Source of the DNA: an uncultured Eubacteriales bacterium
Lineage (GTDB): Bacteria; Bacillota; Clostridia; UMGS1810
DNA: 26,507 nucleotides
Direction: 5' to 3'
Assembly (NCBI GenBank): GCA_902493665.1
Contig: CABUQL010000001.1
Coordinates: 1 to 26,507, forward strand
Part shown: piece after piece, positions 7,016 to 14,893 of the stretch
Position numbering within the stretch: position 1 is the first letter of the stretch
Layout: each line of letters begins with the position of its first letter
Notes under the pieces: generated by a model
The model's input: the letters and a program-made list of their open reading frames with translations, nothing else
What the model was told of the DNA's origin: nothing
Database searches by the model: none
Position numbers and translations under genes: made by a program

Positions 7016-7891
7016 TTATAAGTTTTCGCTTTCTCCGATTGTTTTTTTCGCTTTTTCTTCTTTGTTTGATATAATCATCCATGCGCTTATTACCAAAATA
7101 ACAAATGCACCGCCGATAAGCGCAAACATTCCGGGCGCTTCGCCGTCGAGGAAAAACACCCAAACGGGATTTAAAAGCGGCTCTATCATTCCGATAAGCG
7201 AGCATGTTAAGGGGCTTACTTTTCCCGATGCGAGGGCAACCAAAAGATACGGTATGCCGAGCTGGAAAACTCCGAGTAAAATCAGATAAGAAACGGACGA
7301 AAAAGTGATTTTCGGCGGAAAGAAAAAGCACATAATTATTCCGAAAAACGCCGTTATAAGATGTCCCGTTAAAAGCGCACCCATTTTTTCTTCTCTTGTG
7401 CACTTGTTTTGAAAAACATAGTAAAGAGCAAGAGTAATTCCCGAAAAAATAGCAACAATATTTCCGAAAAGATGCTTTGTATCAAGCTCGTCAAAAAAGA
7501 AAAGCGTAATTCCGAGCATTGTAAGTATTACGGCAAAAACATCGTTTTTTGAGAAAATTTCTTTAAACATTATGCTTGAAATAATAATTATAAAAATCGG
7601 CGCCGATGACTGCAAAACAATTGCATTTGCGCTTGTTGTAAGCTTGTTTGCACAAACAAAAGCCGAAAAAGTTCCGAAAAGCGCAAGTCCGCATAAAACC
7701 GAGTTTTTGCTTACGGTAAATTTTCTGTTTGAAAGCTTTAGAAAAATAAAAACCGTTGCAGCCGCAATAAGACTTCGCATGCCTGCAATAATAAAAGGAT
7801 TCCACGGAATGTGTTTTATAAGTATTCCTGCCGTACTCCAGAGCACGGAGCAGACAACAAGCTGAATCAACGCAATTGATTTTTTACTCAT
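7016..7891 (-). CDS. DMT-superfamily EamA-type transporter
   Basis: 291 residues from the ATG at 7891, selected because AGGAGAAG precedes it; an in-frame upstream start 27 nt earlier is unsupported. Ten membrane helices in two EamA repeats are visible. The first begins SIALIQLVVCSVLWSTAGILIKHIPWNPF and includes ANAIVLQSSAPIFIIIISSIMFKE; the second begins LFGNIVAIFSGITLALYYVFQNK and includes GMIEPLLNPVWVFFLDGEAPG, the typical E-P kink of EamA proteins. Members are metabolite exporters/importers of amino acids or nucleosides; no substrate can be assigned. The last residues are polar (SNKEEKAKKTIGESENL). Confidence 0.88.
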   Translation of the reverse strand: MSKKSIALIQLVVCSVLWSTAGILIKHIPWNPFIIAGMRSLIAAATVFIFLKLSNRKFTVSKNSVLCGLALFGTFSAFVCANKLTTSANAIVLQSSAPIFIIIISSIMFKEIFSKNDVFAVILTMLGITLFFFDELDTKHLFGNIVAIFSGITLALYYVFQNKCTREEKMGALLTGHLITAFFGIIMCFFFPPKITFSSVSYLILLGVFQLGIPYLLVALASGKVSPLTCSLIGMIEPLLNPVWVFFLDGEAPGMFALIGGAFVILVISAWMIISNKEEKAKKTIGESENL

Positions 7892-8019
7892 TTTTCTTCT
7901 CCTGTAGACAAATTTCACATTATTTTACCATATTTTTTTATATTTGTAAACACGCCTTATGAATAAAAGCAAAAAAAACATTAATAATAAAGAAAAGGAA
8001 AATATTTTTGGCGGCATGA

Positions 8020-8069
8020 CACCGAAATCACATGATTTACAAAAGCATATTGTGCTTGGCTTTTCGGTG
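8020..8069 (+). promoter_or_regulatory. Structured leader before spoVAC
   Basis: CACCGAAA (8020-8027) pairs with TTTCGGTG (8062-8069), enclosing a second hairpin AAGCA/TGCTT (8044-8058). The structure ends 11 nt before the GGAGG of spoVAC. The spoVAC frame is open through it, but the ribosome binding site places translation start downstream. Function unknown. Confidence 0.4.
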
Positions 8070-8090
8070 CCGATAATAACGGAGGTTTTT

Positions 8091-8543
8091 ATGGGATTTG
8101 ATATAACAAATAAAGAGTATGATGAAAAGGTAAAAAAGATTTCTCCGAATTCGAGAATTTTTGTCGATATGCTTCTGGCGTTTTTGATAGGCGGTGCAAT
8201 CTGTGCAGTCGGACAGGTGATTTTGGATTTTATTAAAAATGCGGGAATCGATAAGGAAACGGCGTCGGGCATGACGAGCGTTGTTATGATATTTATAGGA
8301 TCTTTTTTAACCGCAATAAACGTTTACGGCGACATTGCCGAATACGGCGGAGCGGGAACACTTGTGCCGATAACGGGTTTTGCAAACGGGATAGTGTCCT
8401 CGGCAATGGAATTTAAAAGCGAAGGGTACATTATGGGTATGGGTTCAAAAATGTTTACAATTGCAGGACCGGTGCTTGTTTTCGGGTCAATTGCTTCGTT
8501 TGTGTGCGGTGTTTTGTATTATCTTTATCTGCTCATTTTTTAG
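8091..8543 (+). CDS. spoVAC: Stage V sporulation protein AC
   Basis: 150 residues from the ATG at 8091, set by a perfect GGAGG 6 nt upstream (8081-8085); the frame is open back to 7959 without a good ribosome binding site. The short hydrophilic N-terminus EYDEKVKKISPNSR leads into about four membrane segments: MLLAFLIGGAICAVGQVILDF, MTSVVMIFIGSFLTAINVYG, the glycine-rich AGTLVPITGFANGIVSSAMEFK, and VFGSIASFVCGVLYYLYLLIF. SpoVAC is an inner-membrane channel protein of the spore that moves Ca-dipicolinic acid and shows mechanosensitive behaviour in Bacillus. It forms a unit with spoVAD and spoVAE, but a 213-bp spacer separates it from spoVAD. Expression in the forespore under sigma-G is expected; I could not fix the promoter. 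Confidence 0.95.
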   Translation: MGFDITNKEYDEKVKKISPNSRIFVDMLLAFLIGGAICAVGQVILDFIKNAGIDKETASGMTSVVMIFIGSFLTAINVYGDIAEYGGAGTLVPITGFANGIVSSAMEFKSEGYIMGMGSKMFTIAGPVLVFGSIASFVCGVLYYLYLLIF

Positions 8544-8756
8544 CACAGGAAACCAAAACCCAATATGGTTTATAAAGGCAAATTTCTAATAATGCTTCGC
8601 CAAAATGCTCGTAAATCTTGCCGTATTTTCAAGGCGTTTGACGCAATAACGGCGAAAATCTCCATGTTAAACCAATACGGGTTCGGGTCCCGTTTGCCTA
8701 AGTCTCTGGTGCCTTTAGCGGATAATTAAAACTTAAATTTTTTGAGGTGACGCAAA
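8544..8756 (+). other. Structured spacer between spoVAC and spoVAD (possible RNA element or repeat)
   Basis: No ORF. The plus strand shows TGGTTTA (8566-8572) with TAAACCA (8668-8674); GGCAAA (8577-8582) with TTTGCC (8693-8698), which would cross the first pair as a pseudoknot; GCCGT (8620-8624) with ACGGC (8649-8653) enclosing GCGT/ACGC (8634-8644); TTCGCC (8596-8601) with GGCGAA (8651-8656) as an alternative; and ACGGG/CCCGT (8677-8693) with a 7-nt loop TTCGGGT. Such a long gap inside spoVA is unusual. Confidence 0.45.
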
Positions 8757-9767
8757 ATGAATAAAAAAATCGGAAGGCAAACCGTAAAATTTGAAAATCC
8801 TCCCGTTATAAAAAGTACGTTTTCAACTGTCGGAAAAAAGGAGGGCGAAGGCCCTTACGGCACATATTTTGATGAGATTATTAATGACGAATTTATAGGC
8901 CGGAAAACATGGGAACAGGGTGAGAGCGAGCTTTTAAAGCAAACGGTAACGGGAGCGGCAAAAAAGTGTGCATTAAGTTTTTCCGACGCCGACTATATTT
9001 TTGCAGGCGACCTTTTAAATCAATGCATAAGTTCAAGTTTTGGCATAAAGGTGTTTGACGTTCCGTTTTTCGGACTTTTCGGCGCATGTTCAACCTTCGG
9101 CGAGGGAATGTCGCTCGGTGCGATGATGATAGACGGCGGATTTGCAAAAAACGTAATCTGTGCAACGTCGAGCCATTTTTGCAGTGCTGAAAAACAGTTC
9201 CGTTATCCCGTTGAATATGGAAGTGCAAGAACGCCGACATCTCAGTGGACCGTTACGGGAAGCGGAGCGGCGGTTATTTCAAACGAGGGAGAAGGTCCTA
9301 AAATAACGCATATTACAACAGGGAAGGTTGTGGATCTCGGCGTAACCGACGCAAACAATATGGGTGCGGCAATGGCGCCTGCCGCGGCAGATGTAATGTA
9401 TGCGCACTTTAGCGAAACAAAAAGAAGCCCCGATTATTACGATATGATAATAACGGGCGATCTTGCAGCGGTCGGTACAAAGCTTTGCAAAGACCTTTTG
9501 CTTGAAAAGGGACTTGATATTTCAAAAAATTACAACGACTGCGGATATATGATTTTTAATCATAAGGAGCAAAGCGTAAAATCGGGCGGAAGCGGCTGCG
9601 GCTGCTGCTCAAGTATGTTTTGTTCGTATTTTTACAAAAGACTTTGCGATAAAGAAATAAACAGACTTCTTTTTGTTCCCACAGGCGCTCTTTTAAGCCA
9701 GATTTCTGCATCGCAGGGCGCAACAATTCCGTCAATTGCCCATGCAATTGCGATTGAAAATTTGTAA
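8757..9767 (+). CDS. spoVAD: Stage V sporulation protein AD
   Basis: 336 residues, ATG at 8757 after GAGGTGA. Whole-length resemblance to SpoVAD: N-terminal IGRQTVKFENPPVI, WEQGESELLKQ, then a thiolase-like fold with GLFGACSTFGEG (C111 at the thiolase nucleophile position), SHFCSAEKQFRYPVEYG, PTSQWTVTGSGAAVIS, and the C-terminal VPTGALLSQISASQGATIPSIAHAIAIE. The Bacillus protein binds dipicolinic acid and docks on the spore inner membrane with the SpoVAC/SpoVAE channel proteins. The segment GGSGCGCCSSMFCS (about 279-292) is unusually cysteine-rich. Followed 12 nt later by spoVAE. Confidence 0.96.
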   Translation: MNKKIGRQTVKFENPPVIKSTFSTVGKKEGEGPYGTYFDEIINDEFIGRKTWEQGESELLKQTVTGAAKKCALSFSDADYIFAGDLLNQCISSSFGIKVFDVPFFGLFGACSTFGEGMSLGAMMIDGGFAKNVICATSSHFCSAEKQFRYPVEYGSARTPTSQWTVTGSGAAVISNEGEGPKITHITTGKVVDLGVTDANNMGAAMAPAAADVMYAHFSETKRSPDYYDMIITGDLAAVGTKLCKDLLLEKGLDISKNYNDCGYMIFNHKEQSVKSGGSGCGCCSSMFCSYFYKRLCDKEINRLLFVPTGALLSQISASQGATIPSIAHAIAIENL

Positions 9768-9779
9768 GGCGGTGGTTTT

Positions 9780-10139
9780 ATGTTATTAAATGTGTTAAAT
9801 GCGTTTTGGGTCGGAGGGCTTTTGTGCGTTATTGCTCAGATTCTTATTGATAAAACAAAAATGACCCCTGCAAGAATTATGGTTTTGTATGTTGTGTGCG
9901 GTGCTTTTTTAACACTTGCAGGAGTTTACGATAAGGTTGTTAAAATCGGCGGAGCGGGCGCAACAGTGCCGATTATAGGGTTTGGATATTCGCTTGCAAA
10001 AGGCGCTGTTAAGGCGGTAAATGAACACGGATTTTTCGGAGCGTTTACGGGCGGAATAACCGCAACGTCGGGCGGAATTTGCGCAGCAATACTTTTCGGA
10101 TACCTTGCCGCACTTTTCTCAAAACCTAAAATAAAGTAA
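9780..10139 (+). CDS. spoVAE: Stage V sporulation protein AE (SpoVAEb type)
   Basis: 119 residues, ATG 12 nt after the spoVAD stop, with a weak GGCGGTGG ribosome binding site, suggesting translational coupling. Hydrophobic nearly throughout: LLNVLNAFWVGGLLCVIAQILID, ARIMVLYVVCGAFLTLAGVYDKVV, the glycine-rich GGAGATVPIIGFGYSLAKGAVKAV and a final helix SGGICAAILFGYLAALF. It is related in sequence to SpoVAC (compare GGAG..VPI.GF with AGTLVPITGF), as known for the family. It is a membrane component of the dipicolinic acid channel. The operon ends at the terminator that follows. Confidence 0.94.
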   Translation: MLLNVLNAFWVGGLLCVIAQILIDKTKMTPARIMVLYVVCGAFLTLAGVYDKVVKIGGAGATVPIIGFGYSLAKGAVKAVNEHGFFGAFTGGITATSGGICAAILFGYLAALFSKPKIK

Positions 10140-10142
10140 TAA

Positions 10143-10191
10143 AAAAAGAGGATGTTTAAAAACATATTGAGTTTTTAAATATCCTCTTTTA
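10143..10191. terminator. Bidirectional terminator between spoVAE and the secreted protein gene
   Basis: AAAAGAGGAT (10144-10153) pairs with ATCCTCTTTT (10181-10190), extended by TTTAAAAAC/GTTTTTAAA. Convergent genes lie on both sides. The layout resembles the terminator at 11812-11861. Confidence 0.88.
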
Positions 10192-10231
10192 AGTGCAAAC
10201 AAAAAACATTAAACAACGGTGCCTCAGCAAC

Positions 10232-11635
10232 TTATTTTCCCGAATTTTCCTGAGCTTGCTTTTTTAAATTTTCGTAATACTGAATTTCTTCTTGGTTCAT
10301 CGGTCTTATCTGATGCTCTGTTGTGCTCATATAAGCATATTGTCCGAACAGTGTTACTCCCACAAATTTTGCAGATGTTGCAACAAGAACGGCGTCGTGC
10401 TTGCTTGAACCCGACCATGTTGTGATAAGGTCTTTTGAAATATCTCTGTATGCCTCTTCATCGAGTATATTAACGTAAGTTGTTTCGCCCTTAAAGTCAA
10501 TACCCCAGTCTTTAAGAAGTTTGGCTTCGCTGCCGTTTTGGTCTTCTCTTCTGCCCCTGTAAAATACAGATTTTTCAGGACATACACCGTTTTCCATAAA
10601 CATTCCGCCTCTATACACATAATCGGGGGTTTTGCCGTAATATACTTTATAAAATCCCCAAATTGCGCCTGTCATATAGCTCGGATCGAGGTTGCTTTGC
10701 CTTTTTTCTTCATATTCTTTTACTGCACCAAAGCCTTCAGGAGGCAAATACGGCGAATAAGCATGCATAAAACCCCACGGATGCTGGTCATAAGCTAACC
10801 AGTCGGGATGGAGCACGTGGTCGATTGCTCCCCATGTATTGATATCCGAAAGAGTTCCGTCATAAGTTAAGTTTATTTTTTCTTCCGTCACATAAGGATG
10901 TCCGTAAAAATCTTTAAAATCCATAACATCTTTATAATATTCTTTTCTGTATTTTATCAGCTCATCTGTAAAATACTCACCCATTACAGTGCTTACAATC
11001 GGGTATGCGGTATAAAAAGTTGTGCCGTTTGCATTTCGGCCCGGAGTATCTCCGCCTGTTTTAACATTGCTGAAATCTCTCTTTACGCAATGCGCTGTAT
11101 TTGTAAGGGGGTCATAGTAAACCTGCGAACCCAAAAGCTCCGCTACATATCTGAACGGAAGCATGGTTCTGTTATTAACTATAACAGGGTAGATGTCTTT
11201 CGGAAAATAGAATACGGTTGCGGCTAGTTTATACATTGCTTGTGTTTCTTTTGTCTCCCACTGAACCGTAACAAACTTGTTTTCGCCAAGCTTTAAATAG
11301 TGTGTGGCGCCGGTGTCTTTTCCTTCAATGCCGTAGTTTTTAATTGATATAACTTTCCGTGCGTCGTCCCAGTTAACCTCCGCTCCGAGAGCCTCGGCAA
11401 GAAACCTTACGGGAACATACGTACGGTCATTTATAAGAATCGGCTTTTGGTCGGAAAAATCTATAAGATTTCCGTCAACCGCAAGCTTAATATCACTCTC
11501 CGGAGCAGTGTTTTCGGCAAATGCGCAGATGCTTAAAATCATAAGCATACAAAGAAAAAGCGATACTGCTTTTACGCCGAATTTTGCAAAAAATTTCTTT
11601 TTAAAGCATAGTTTTTTTAAAAAGTTCCCCTTCAA
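10232..11635 (-). CDS. Secreted protein with copper-amine-oxidase N-terminal-like repeats; C-terminal domain unknown
   Basis: 467 residues from a TTG start at 11635, supported by AGGGTGA 6 nt upstream; the next Met lies inside the signal peptide. Signal peptide about 20-40 (VSLFLCMLMILSICAFA), then two repeats of the copper-amine-oxidase N-terminal type: INDRTYVPVRFLAEALGAEVNWD (about 68-90) and VNNRTMLPFRYVAELLGSQVYYD (about 153-175). Residues about 200-450 form a domain I do not recognise, rich in aromatic residues (DHVLHPDWLAYDQHPWGFMHAYSPY), with DAVLVATSAKFVGVTLFGQYAYMSTTEH near the end. Extracellular and probably wall-associated. Despite the repeat name, no copper-oxidase catalytic domain is present. 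Transcribed from a perfect sigma-A promoter. Confidence 0.8.
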   Translation of the reverse strand: MKGNFLKKLCFKKKFFAKFGVKAVSLFLCMLMILSICAFAENTAPESDIKLAVDGNLIDFSDQKPILINDRTYVPVRFLAEALGAEVNWDDARKVISIKNYGIEGKDTGATHYLKLGENKFVTVQWETKETQAMYKLAATVFYFPKDIYPVIVNNRTMLPFRYVAELLGSQVYYDPLTNTAHCVKRDFSNVKTGGDTPGRNANGTTFYTAYPIVSTVMGEYFTDELIKYRKEYYKDVMDFKDFYGHPYVTEEKINLTYDGTLSDINTWGAIDHVLHPDWLAYDQHPWGFMHAYSPYLPPEGFGAVKEYEEKRQSNLDPSYMTGAIWGFYKVYYGKTPDYVYRGGMFMENGVCPEKSVFYRGRREDQNGSEAKLLKDWGIDFKGETTYVNILDEEAYRDISKDLITTWSGSSKHDAVLVATSAKFVGVTLFGQYAYMSTTEHQIRPMNQEEIQYYENLKKQAQENSGK

Positions 11636-11719
11636 ATTAAAATCACCCTAAATTTTAAATTTCCCCAAATAAAATAATGCGGTTTTCCGTTTGATTTTAA
11701 ACGGCTAATATACATATAA

Positions 11720-11748
11720 ATTATATTTTATTTTCCATTAAATGTCAA
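11720..11748 (-). promoter_or_regulatory. Consensus sigma-A promoter of the secreted protein gene
   Basis: Reverse strand TTGACA (11743-11748), 17 bp, TATAAT (11720-11725), giving a leader of roughly 75-80 nt that includes a CCGTTT/AAACGG hairpin. Confidence 0.78.
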
Positions 11749-11811
11749 TAAAAATTAAAAAACAAATATTTTTTTTGATTATTTGAATTTTATGTTGTTT
11801 TTTTATTCATT

Positions 11812-11861
11812 AAAAAAGAGGCTGTTAAAAACCTGATTCGGTTTTTATATAGCCTCTTTTT
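11812..11861. terminator. Terminator after the class A PBP gene
   Basis: AAAAAGAGGCT (11813-11823) pairs with AGCCTCTTTTT (11851-11861), with inner AAAAACC/GGTTTTT (11827-11846). It lies 7 nt from the PBP stop codon. Confidence 0.88.
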
Positions 11862-11867
11862 GTTTTT

Positions 11868-14144
11868 TTATTGTCCCGTAAGGTCAATAATGGGTTTATC
11901 GCCCGTACCCGAAGGTGTTGAAGGTGAAGACGGCTGTGAAGGAGTACTCGGCGGTGTTGTTGCTCCGCCCGGTCCCGAAGGATTTTGCGTATTGTTTTCG
12001 TTTTCCGAACTGCCGTTTTCGTCAGTTTTGTTTTTGTTATTTTTCTTATTATCTTTTTCTGATGAAGACGAAGACGGTGTGTACGAAAGCTCATACGGAG
12101 ATTTTGTCACATTATGGCTCGTGCAGTATGATGAAGGCTTTGACGCCCTTGTAACATATTCGCTTACGCCGTTGCACCTTGATGTTGCAAGTTTTCCGGA
12201 AATCGGGCATATTGTAACTTTTTTGACAGTGTCGGGTTTTTCAAATTCTTTTGCTTTAAGGTCTTTGTGAATCTTATCCATAACCCTTTTCCAAATTTTA
12301 AGCGACGGATTTCCCGAAATGCCATATATCCTTTGCGGTGTGTCATATCCGTACCATGTAACGCCGCAGTAGTAGGGGGTAAAACCCGCAAACCATCTGT
12401 TTGTGTCATTATCGGTCGTACCCGTTTTTCCGGCGGTGTCCATATTGTTGATTTTTGCGCCGTAACCCGTTCCGCTTGTGACAACGCCTTTCATAATATC
12501 GCAGAGAATAAATGCCGCATCTTCGCTGAAAACTTTATTTGATTTTGTTTTTGTATTATCTATAATTGTGTTTCCTGCAGAATCTGTTATTTTGGTGTAT
12601 GCAATCGGTTCATGATACTGTCCGCCGTTTACGATTGAACTGTAAGCCGCCGTCATTTCAAGAACGCTCACTCCGTGTGTCATTCCACCGAGTGCCATTG
12701 AAGCCAAGTTTTTGTCATCGTCCGTCAAAGACGAAAAATGCATTTTTTCCGTTAAATATTCATACGAAACCTCGGGCGTAAGTTTTAAGCCGATGTTAAT
12801 TGCCGGAATGTTTTGCGATTTCATTATCGCCCTTCTCATAGACATTGAACCTGTAAATGTTCTGCTGTCGTTTTTAGGCTCCCATTTGCCTATTTTTAAG
12901 GGTTTGTCGTTTATTGTCGATGACGCATTGTAGATTCCCGTATCAAGCGCCGGACCGTAGATTGAAAGCGGTTTTATGGAAGAACCCGGCTGTCTTACGC
13001 TTTGCCATGCTCGGTTTAAAACAAGTTTTCCCGTCTTTTTGCCGATACCGCCTATCATACCTTTAATCTGACCTGTATACGGGTCGGAAATTACCATTGC
13101 ACTCTGAACACGTTCGCCTTTTGAGTTTTTAATAAACGCGTTGTCGTTTTTGTATTCTTCGTCCATTGCCGACTGAATATCCGTATCTATGGTTGCATAA
13201 ATTTTAAGTCCGCCGTTGTTTAAAGTTTTTGCGGCGGCTTCTTTTGTGCAGCCGTTTGTTTTCATTATGTCGGAAATGGCTTTTTCTATGATGTAATCGG
13301 TAAAATACGAGTTTGCGTCCTCGTGTTTTCCCATTGTGTCTTTTTCGGTGAATTCAAGTTTGGTGTTTATCGCTTCGTCATATTCGTCCTGCGAAATATA
13401 TTCAAGTTCAAGCATTTTGTCAAGAACAAGCTTTCGCTTTTTTTCGTTTTTTTCGGGATTTGTTATCGGGTCAAATTCCGCCGGATACTGTGTTATTCCT
13501 GCAAGCGACGCAGACTGTGCCAAAGAAAGGTCGGATGCATGTATTCCGAAATATCTGTTTGCCGCTGTTTCAACGCCGTAGCAGTTTTGTCCGAAATAAA
13601 CCGTGTTAAGATAAAGCTCCAAAATCTCTGTTTTGTCAAGCCTTTTTTCCAAAGCGACGGCTCTTACCATTTCTCTTATTTTTCTTGCCTTACTGTGTTC
13701 TTTATCGCCGGTAAGGTTTTTTATAAGCTGTTGTGTGAGCGTGCTTCCGCCGTAGGTTGAACCTCCCGTAAGCTCTTTAATCACCGCTCCCGCTGTTCTT
13801 TTTATATCAACGCCCTTATGATGATAAAATCTTTCGTCCTCAATTGCAACTATTGCGTTTTGCATATCGGGCGGCATTGAGTCGATATTTATCCATATTC
13901 TGTTTTCCTCAGACTGAATATGGGCGTATTCAACATACTTTCCGCTTTTTTTATCAAGACTGTAAATTGTGGAGTTGAGTTTTAAACCGTTGTCTTTTAT
14001 TTCATCTATAAAGCTGAAATCGGAATCGGAAAAAATCCATATTGCAAATACGGAAACTCCCATTACAAACATGACAATAAGTGTTATAAATGTGCAGAGA
14101 AAAAAACGTGCTGCTTTATATCCTGCCGATTTTTTTTGCGACAT
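11868..14144 (-). CDS. Class A penicillin-binding protein (bifunctional transglycosylase/transpeptidase)
   Basis: 758 residues from the ATG at 14144; GGAGGTG lies about 12 nt upstream and earlier in-frame starts have none. Short cytoplasmic N-terminus, membrane anchor about 13-38, GT51 glycosyltransferase about 75-245 with catalytic E102 in IEDERFYHHKG and the GGSTLTQQL and RKIREMVRAVALEKRLDK motifs, then a transpeptidase with SxxK (S388-K391), SxN (S443-N445) and KTG (573-575). All catalytic motifs are intact. A tail of about 75 residues after 690 is low-complexity, rich in Ser, Asn, Pro and Gly, as in many Firmicute PBP1 proteins. It polymerises and crosslinks peptidoglycan at the outer face of the membrane. 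A monocistronic unit with its own terminator. Confidence 0.95.
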   Translation of the reverse strand: MSQKKSAGYKAARFFLCTFITLIVMFVMGVSVFAIWIFSDSDFSFIDEIKDNGLKLNSTIYSLDKKSGKYVEYAHIQSEENRIWINIDSMPPDMQNAIVAIEDERFYHHKGVDIKRTAGAVIKELTGGSTYGGSTLTQQLIKNLTGDKEHSKARKIREMVRAVALEKRLDKTEILELYLNTVYFGQNCYGVETAANRYFGIHASDLSLAQSASLAGITQYPAEFDPITNPEKNEKKRKLVLDKMLELEYISQDEYDEAINTKLEFTEKDTMGKHEDANSYFTDYIIEKAISDIMKTNGCTKEAAAKTLNNGGLKIYATIDTDIQSAMDEEYKNDNAFIKNSKGERVQSAMVISDPYTGQIKGMIGGIGKKTGKLVLNRAWQSVRQPGSSIKPLSIYGPALDTGIYNASSTINDKPLKIGKWEPKNDSRTFTGSMSMRRAIMKSQNIPAINIGLKLTPEVSYEYLTEKMHFSSLTDDDKNLASMALGGMTHGVSVLEMTAAYSSIVNGGQYHEPIAYTKITDSAGNTIIDNTKTKSNKVFSEDAAFILCDIMKGVVTSGTGYGAKINNMDTAGKTGTTDNDTNRWFAGFTPYYCGVTWYGYDTPQRIYGISGNPSLKIWKRVMDKIHKDLKAKEFEKPDTVKKVTICPISGKLATSRCNGVSEYVTRASKPSSYCTSHNVTKSPYELSYTPSSSSSEKDNKKNNKNKTDENGSSENENNTQNPSGPGGATTPPSTPSQPSSPSTPSGTGDKPIIDLTGQ

Positions 14145-14383
14145 AGTCTGTATAACACCTCCTTGTAACAAATCATACCACATTAAATGTATAAAATCAA
14201 ACATTTTAGCGCCGATTTTGGTTAAATTTTCATTACAATTATGTTTCTTCTCCCACTTTCGCCAAAAAACACGTGATTTTTTGGGATTTTGATAAAATTT
14301 GCCTGTTTAAACCGTATTGTGTTCCTAGGCTTTTAGTACTAAAATTTTATTTTTAATTTTCTTAAAATTATTCAAACTGCATA

Positions 14384-14412
14384 TTGTATATATTAGAAAT
14401 ATATGGTACAAT
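14384..14412 (+). promoter_or_regulatory. Sigma-A promoter of the riboswitch transcript
   Basis: TTGTAT (14384-14389), 17 bp, TACAAT (14407-14412). Transcription would begin near 14419, about 20-25 nt before the first riboswitch stem. Confidence 0.65.
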
Positions 14413-14439
14413 AAACAAAAATAAATATTCACACAAAGT

Positions 14440-14640
14440 GTCGGTTATGCCGCATATTAAAAAGGCATAACGGGTGAAAAGGGAATCGGGTGAAAATCCC
14501 GGGCGTTTAACAGTCGCCGTGTGCACAAAGCATTTTATCCTAAGGCGAAAGCCGGTCATTGGGAAACTGAGAAGGCTGCGGATAATTTTTGCGTTTTAAA
14601 GTGCGAAGCCGGAAGACCTGCTTTGATGCCGTTTCGCAAA
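14440..14640 (+). ncRNA. Cobalamin (adenosylcobalamin-type) riboswitch
   Basis: The conserved core reads AAAAGGGAATCGGGTGAAAA followed by TCCCGGGCG, with a later CTGAGAAGGCTGCGG segment and the B12 box GCCGGAAGACCTGC (14608-14621), all in the order of the cobalamin riboswitch class. A TTATGCC/GGCATAA stem precedes the core. In this class, binding of the cofactor favours an off structure, so the downstream surface protein should be made when cobalamin is scarce. Confidence 0.93.
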
Positions 14641-14749
14641 GCGTTTTTTAAAAACGAAGAAAGGGCAGTTTTGACGCATTAAAAAGCTTTTTAAATTGCT
14701 TTAAAATGCTTTTGTTTGCGTGCAATTTGTGATACTTCACAGGAAAACT

Positions 14750-14787
14750 CTGCTGTGGTAATTTTTTAAATTACCGCAGTTTTTTTA
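14750..14787 (+). terminator. Riboswitch expression-platform terminator
   Basis: CTGC...GGTAATTT (14750-14764) pairs with AAATTACCGCAG (14768-14779), followed by eight T. It lies about 130 nt after the B12 box and before the coding start, fitting transcriptional control. Confidence 0.8.
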
Positions 14788-14792
14788 TTTGC

Positions 14793-14829
14793 GGCACCGG
14801 GGACTCTGTGAGTTCGAGTTACCGGCGCC
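14793..14829 (+). promoter_or_regulatory. Extra hairpin between riboswitch terminator and coding start
   Basis: GGCACCGG (14793-14800) pairs with CCGGCGCC (14822-14829) with one mismatch, enclosing ACTC/GAGT. It begins 6 nt after the T-run and lies about 60 nt before the ATG. It is GC-rich compared with its surroundings. Confidence 0.45.
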
Positions 14830-14893
14830 TTATGATGTAAAATCTTATTGATATTGCGGCAGAATTAATATTATTAAAGAAAGGATTTCAAAA

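Noticed and set aside
7945..7990. Possible sigma-G promoter TGAATA...CATTAATA upstream of spoVAC
   Set aside because: The spacer is only about 13 bp, too short for sigma-G; not reported as a promoter.
8677..8698. tRNA T-arm-like hairpin ACGGG-TTCGGGT-CCCGT followed by TTTGCC
   Set aside because: No anticodon arm or matching D-arm at the right distance, the invariant A of the T-loop is G, and the acceptor partner lies over 100 nt away; not a tRNA gene.
14793..14829. Possible tRNA remnant (GAGTTCGAGTTACC)
   Set aside because: The stem pairs do not fit a 5-bp T-arm and no other tRNA arms are present.
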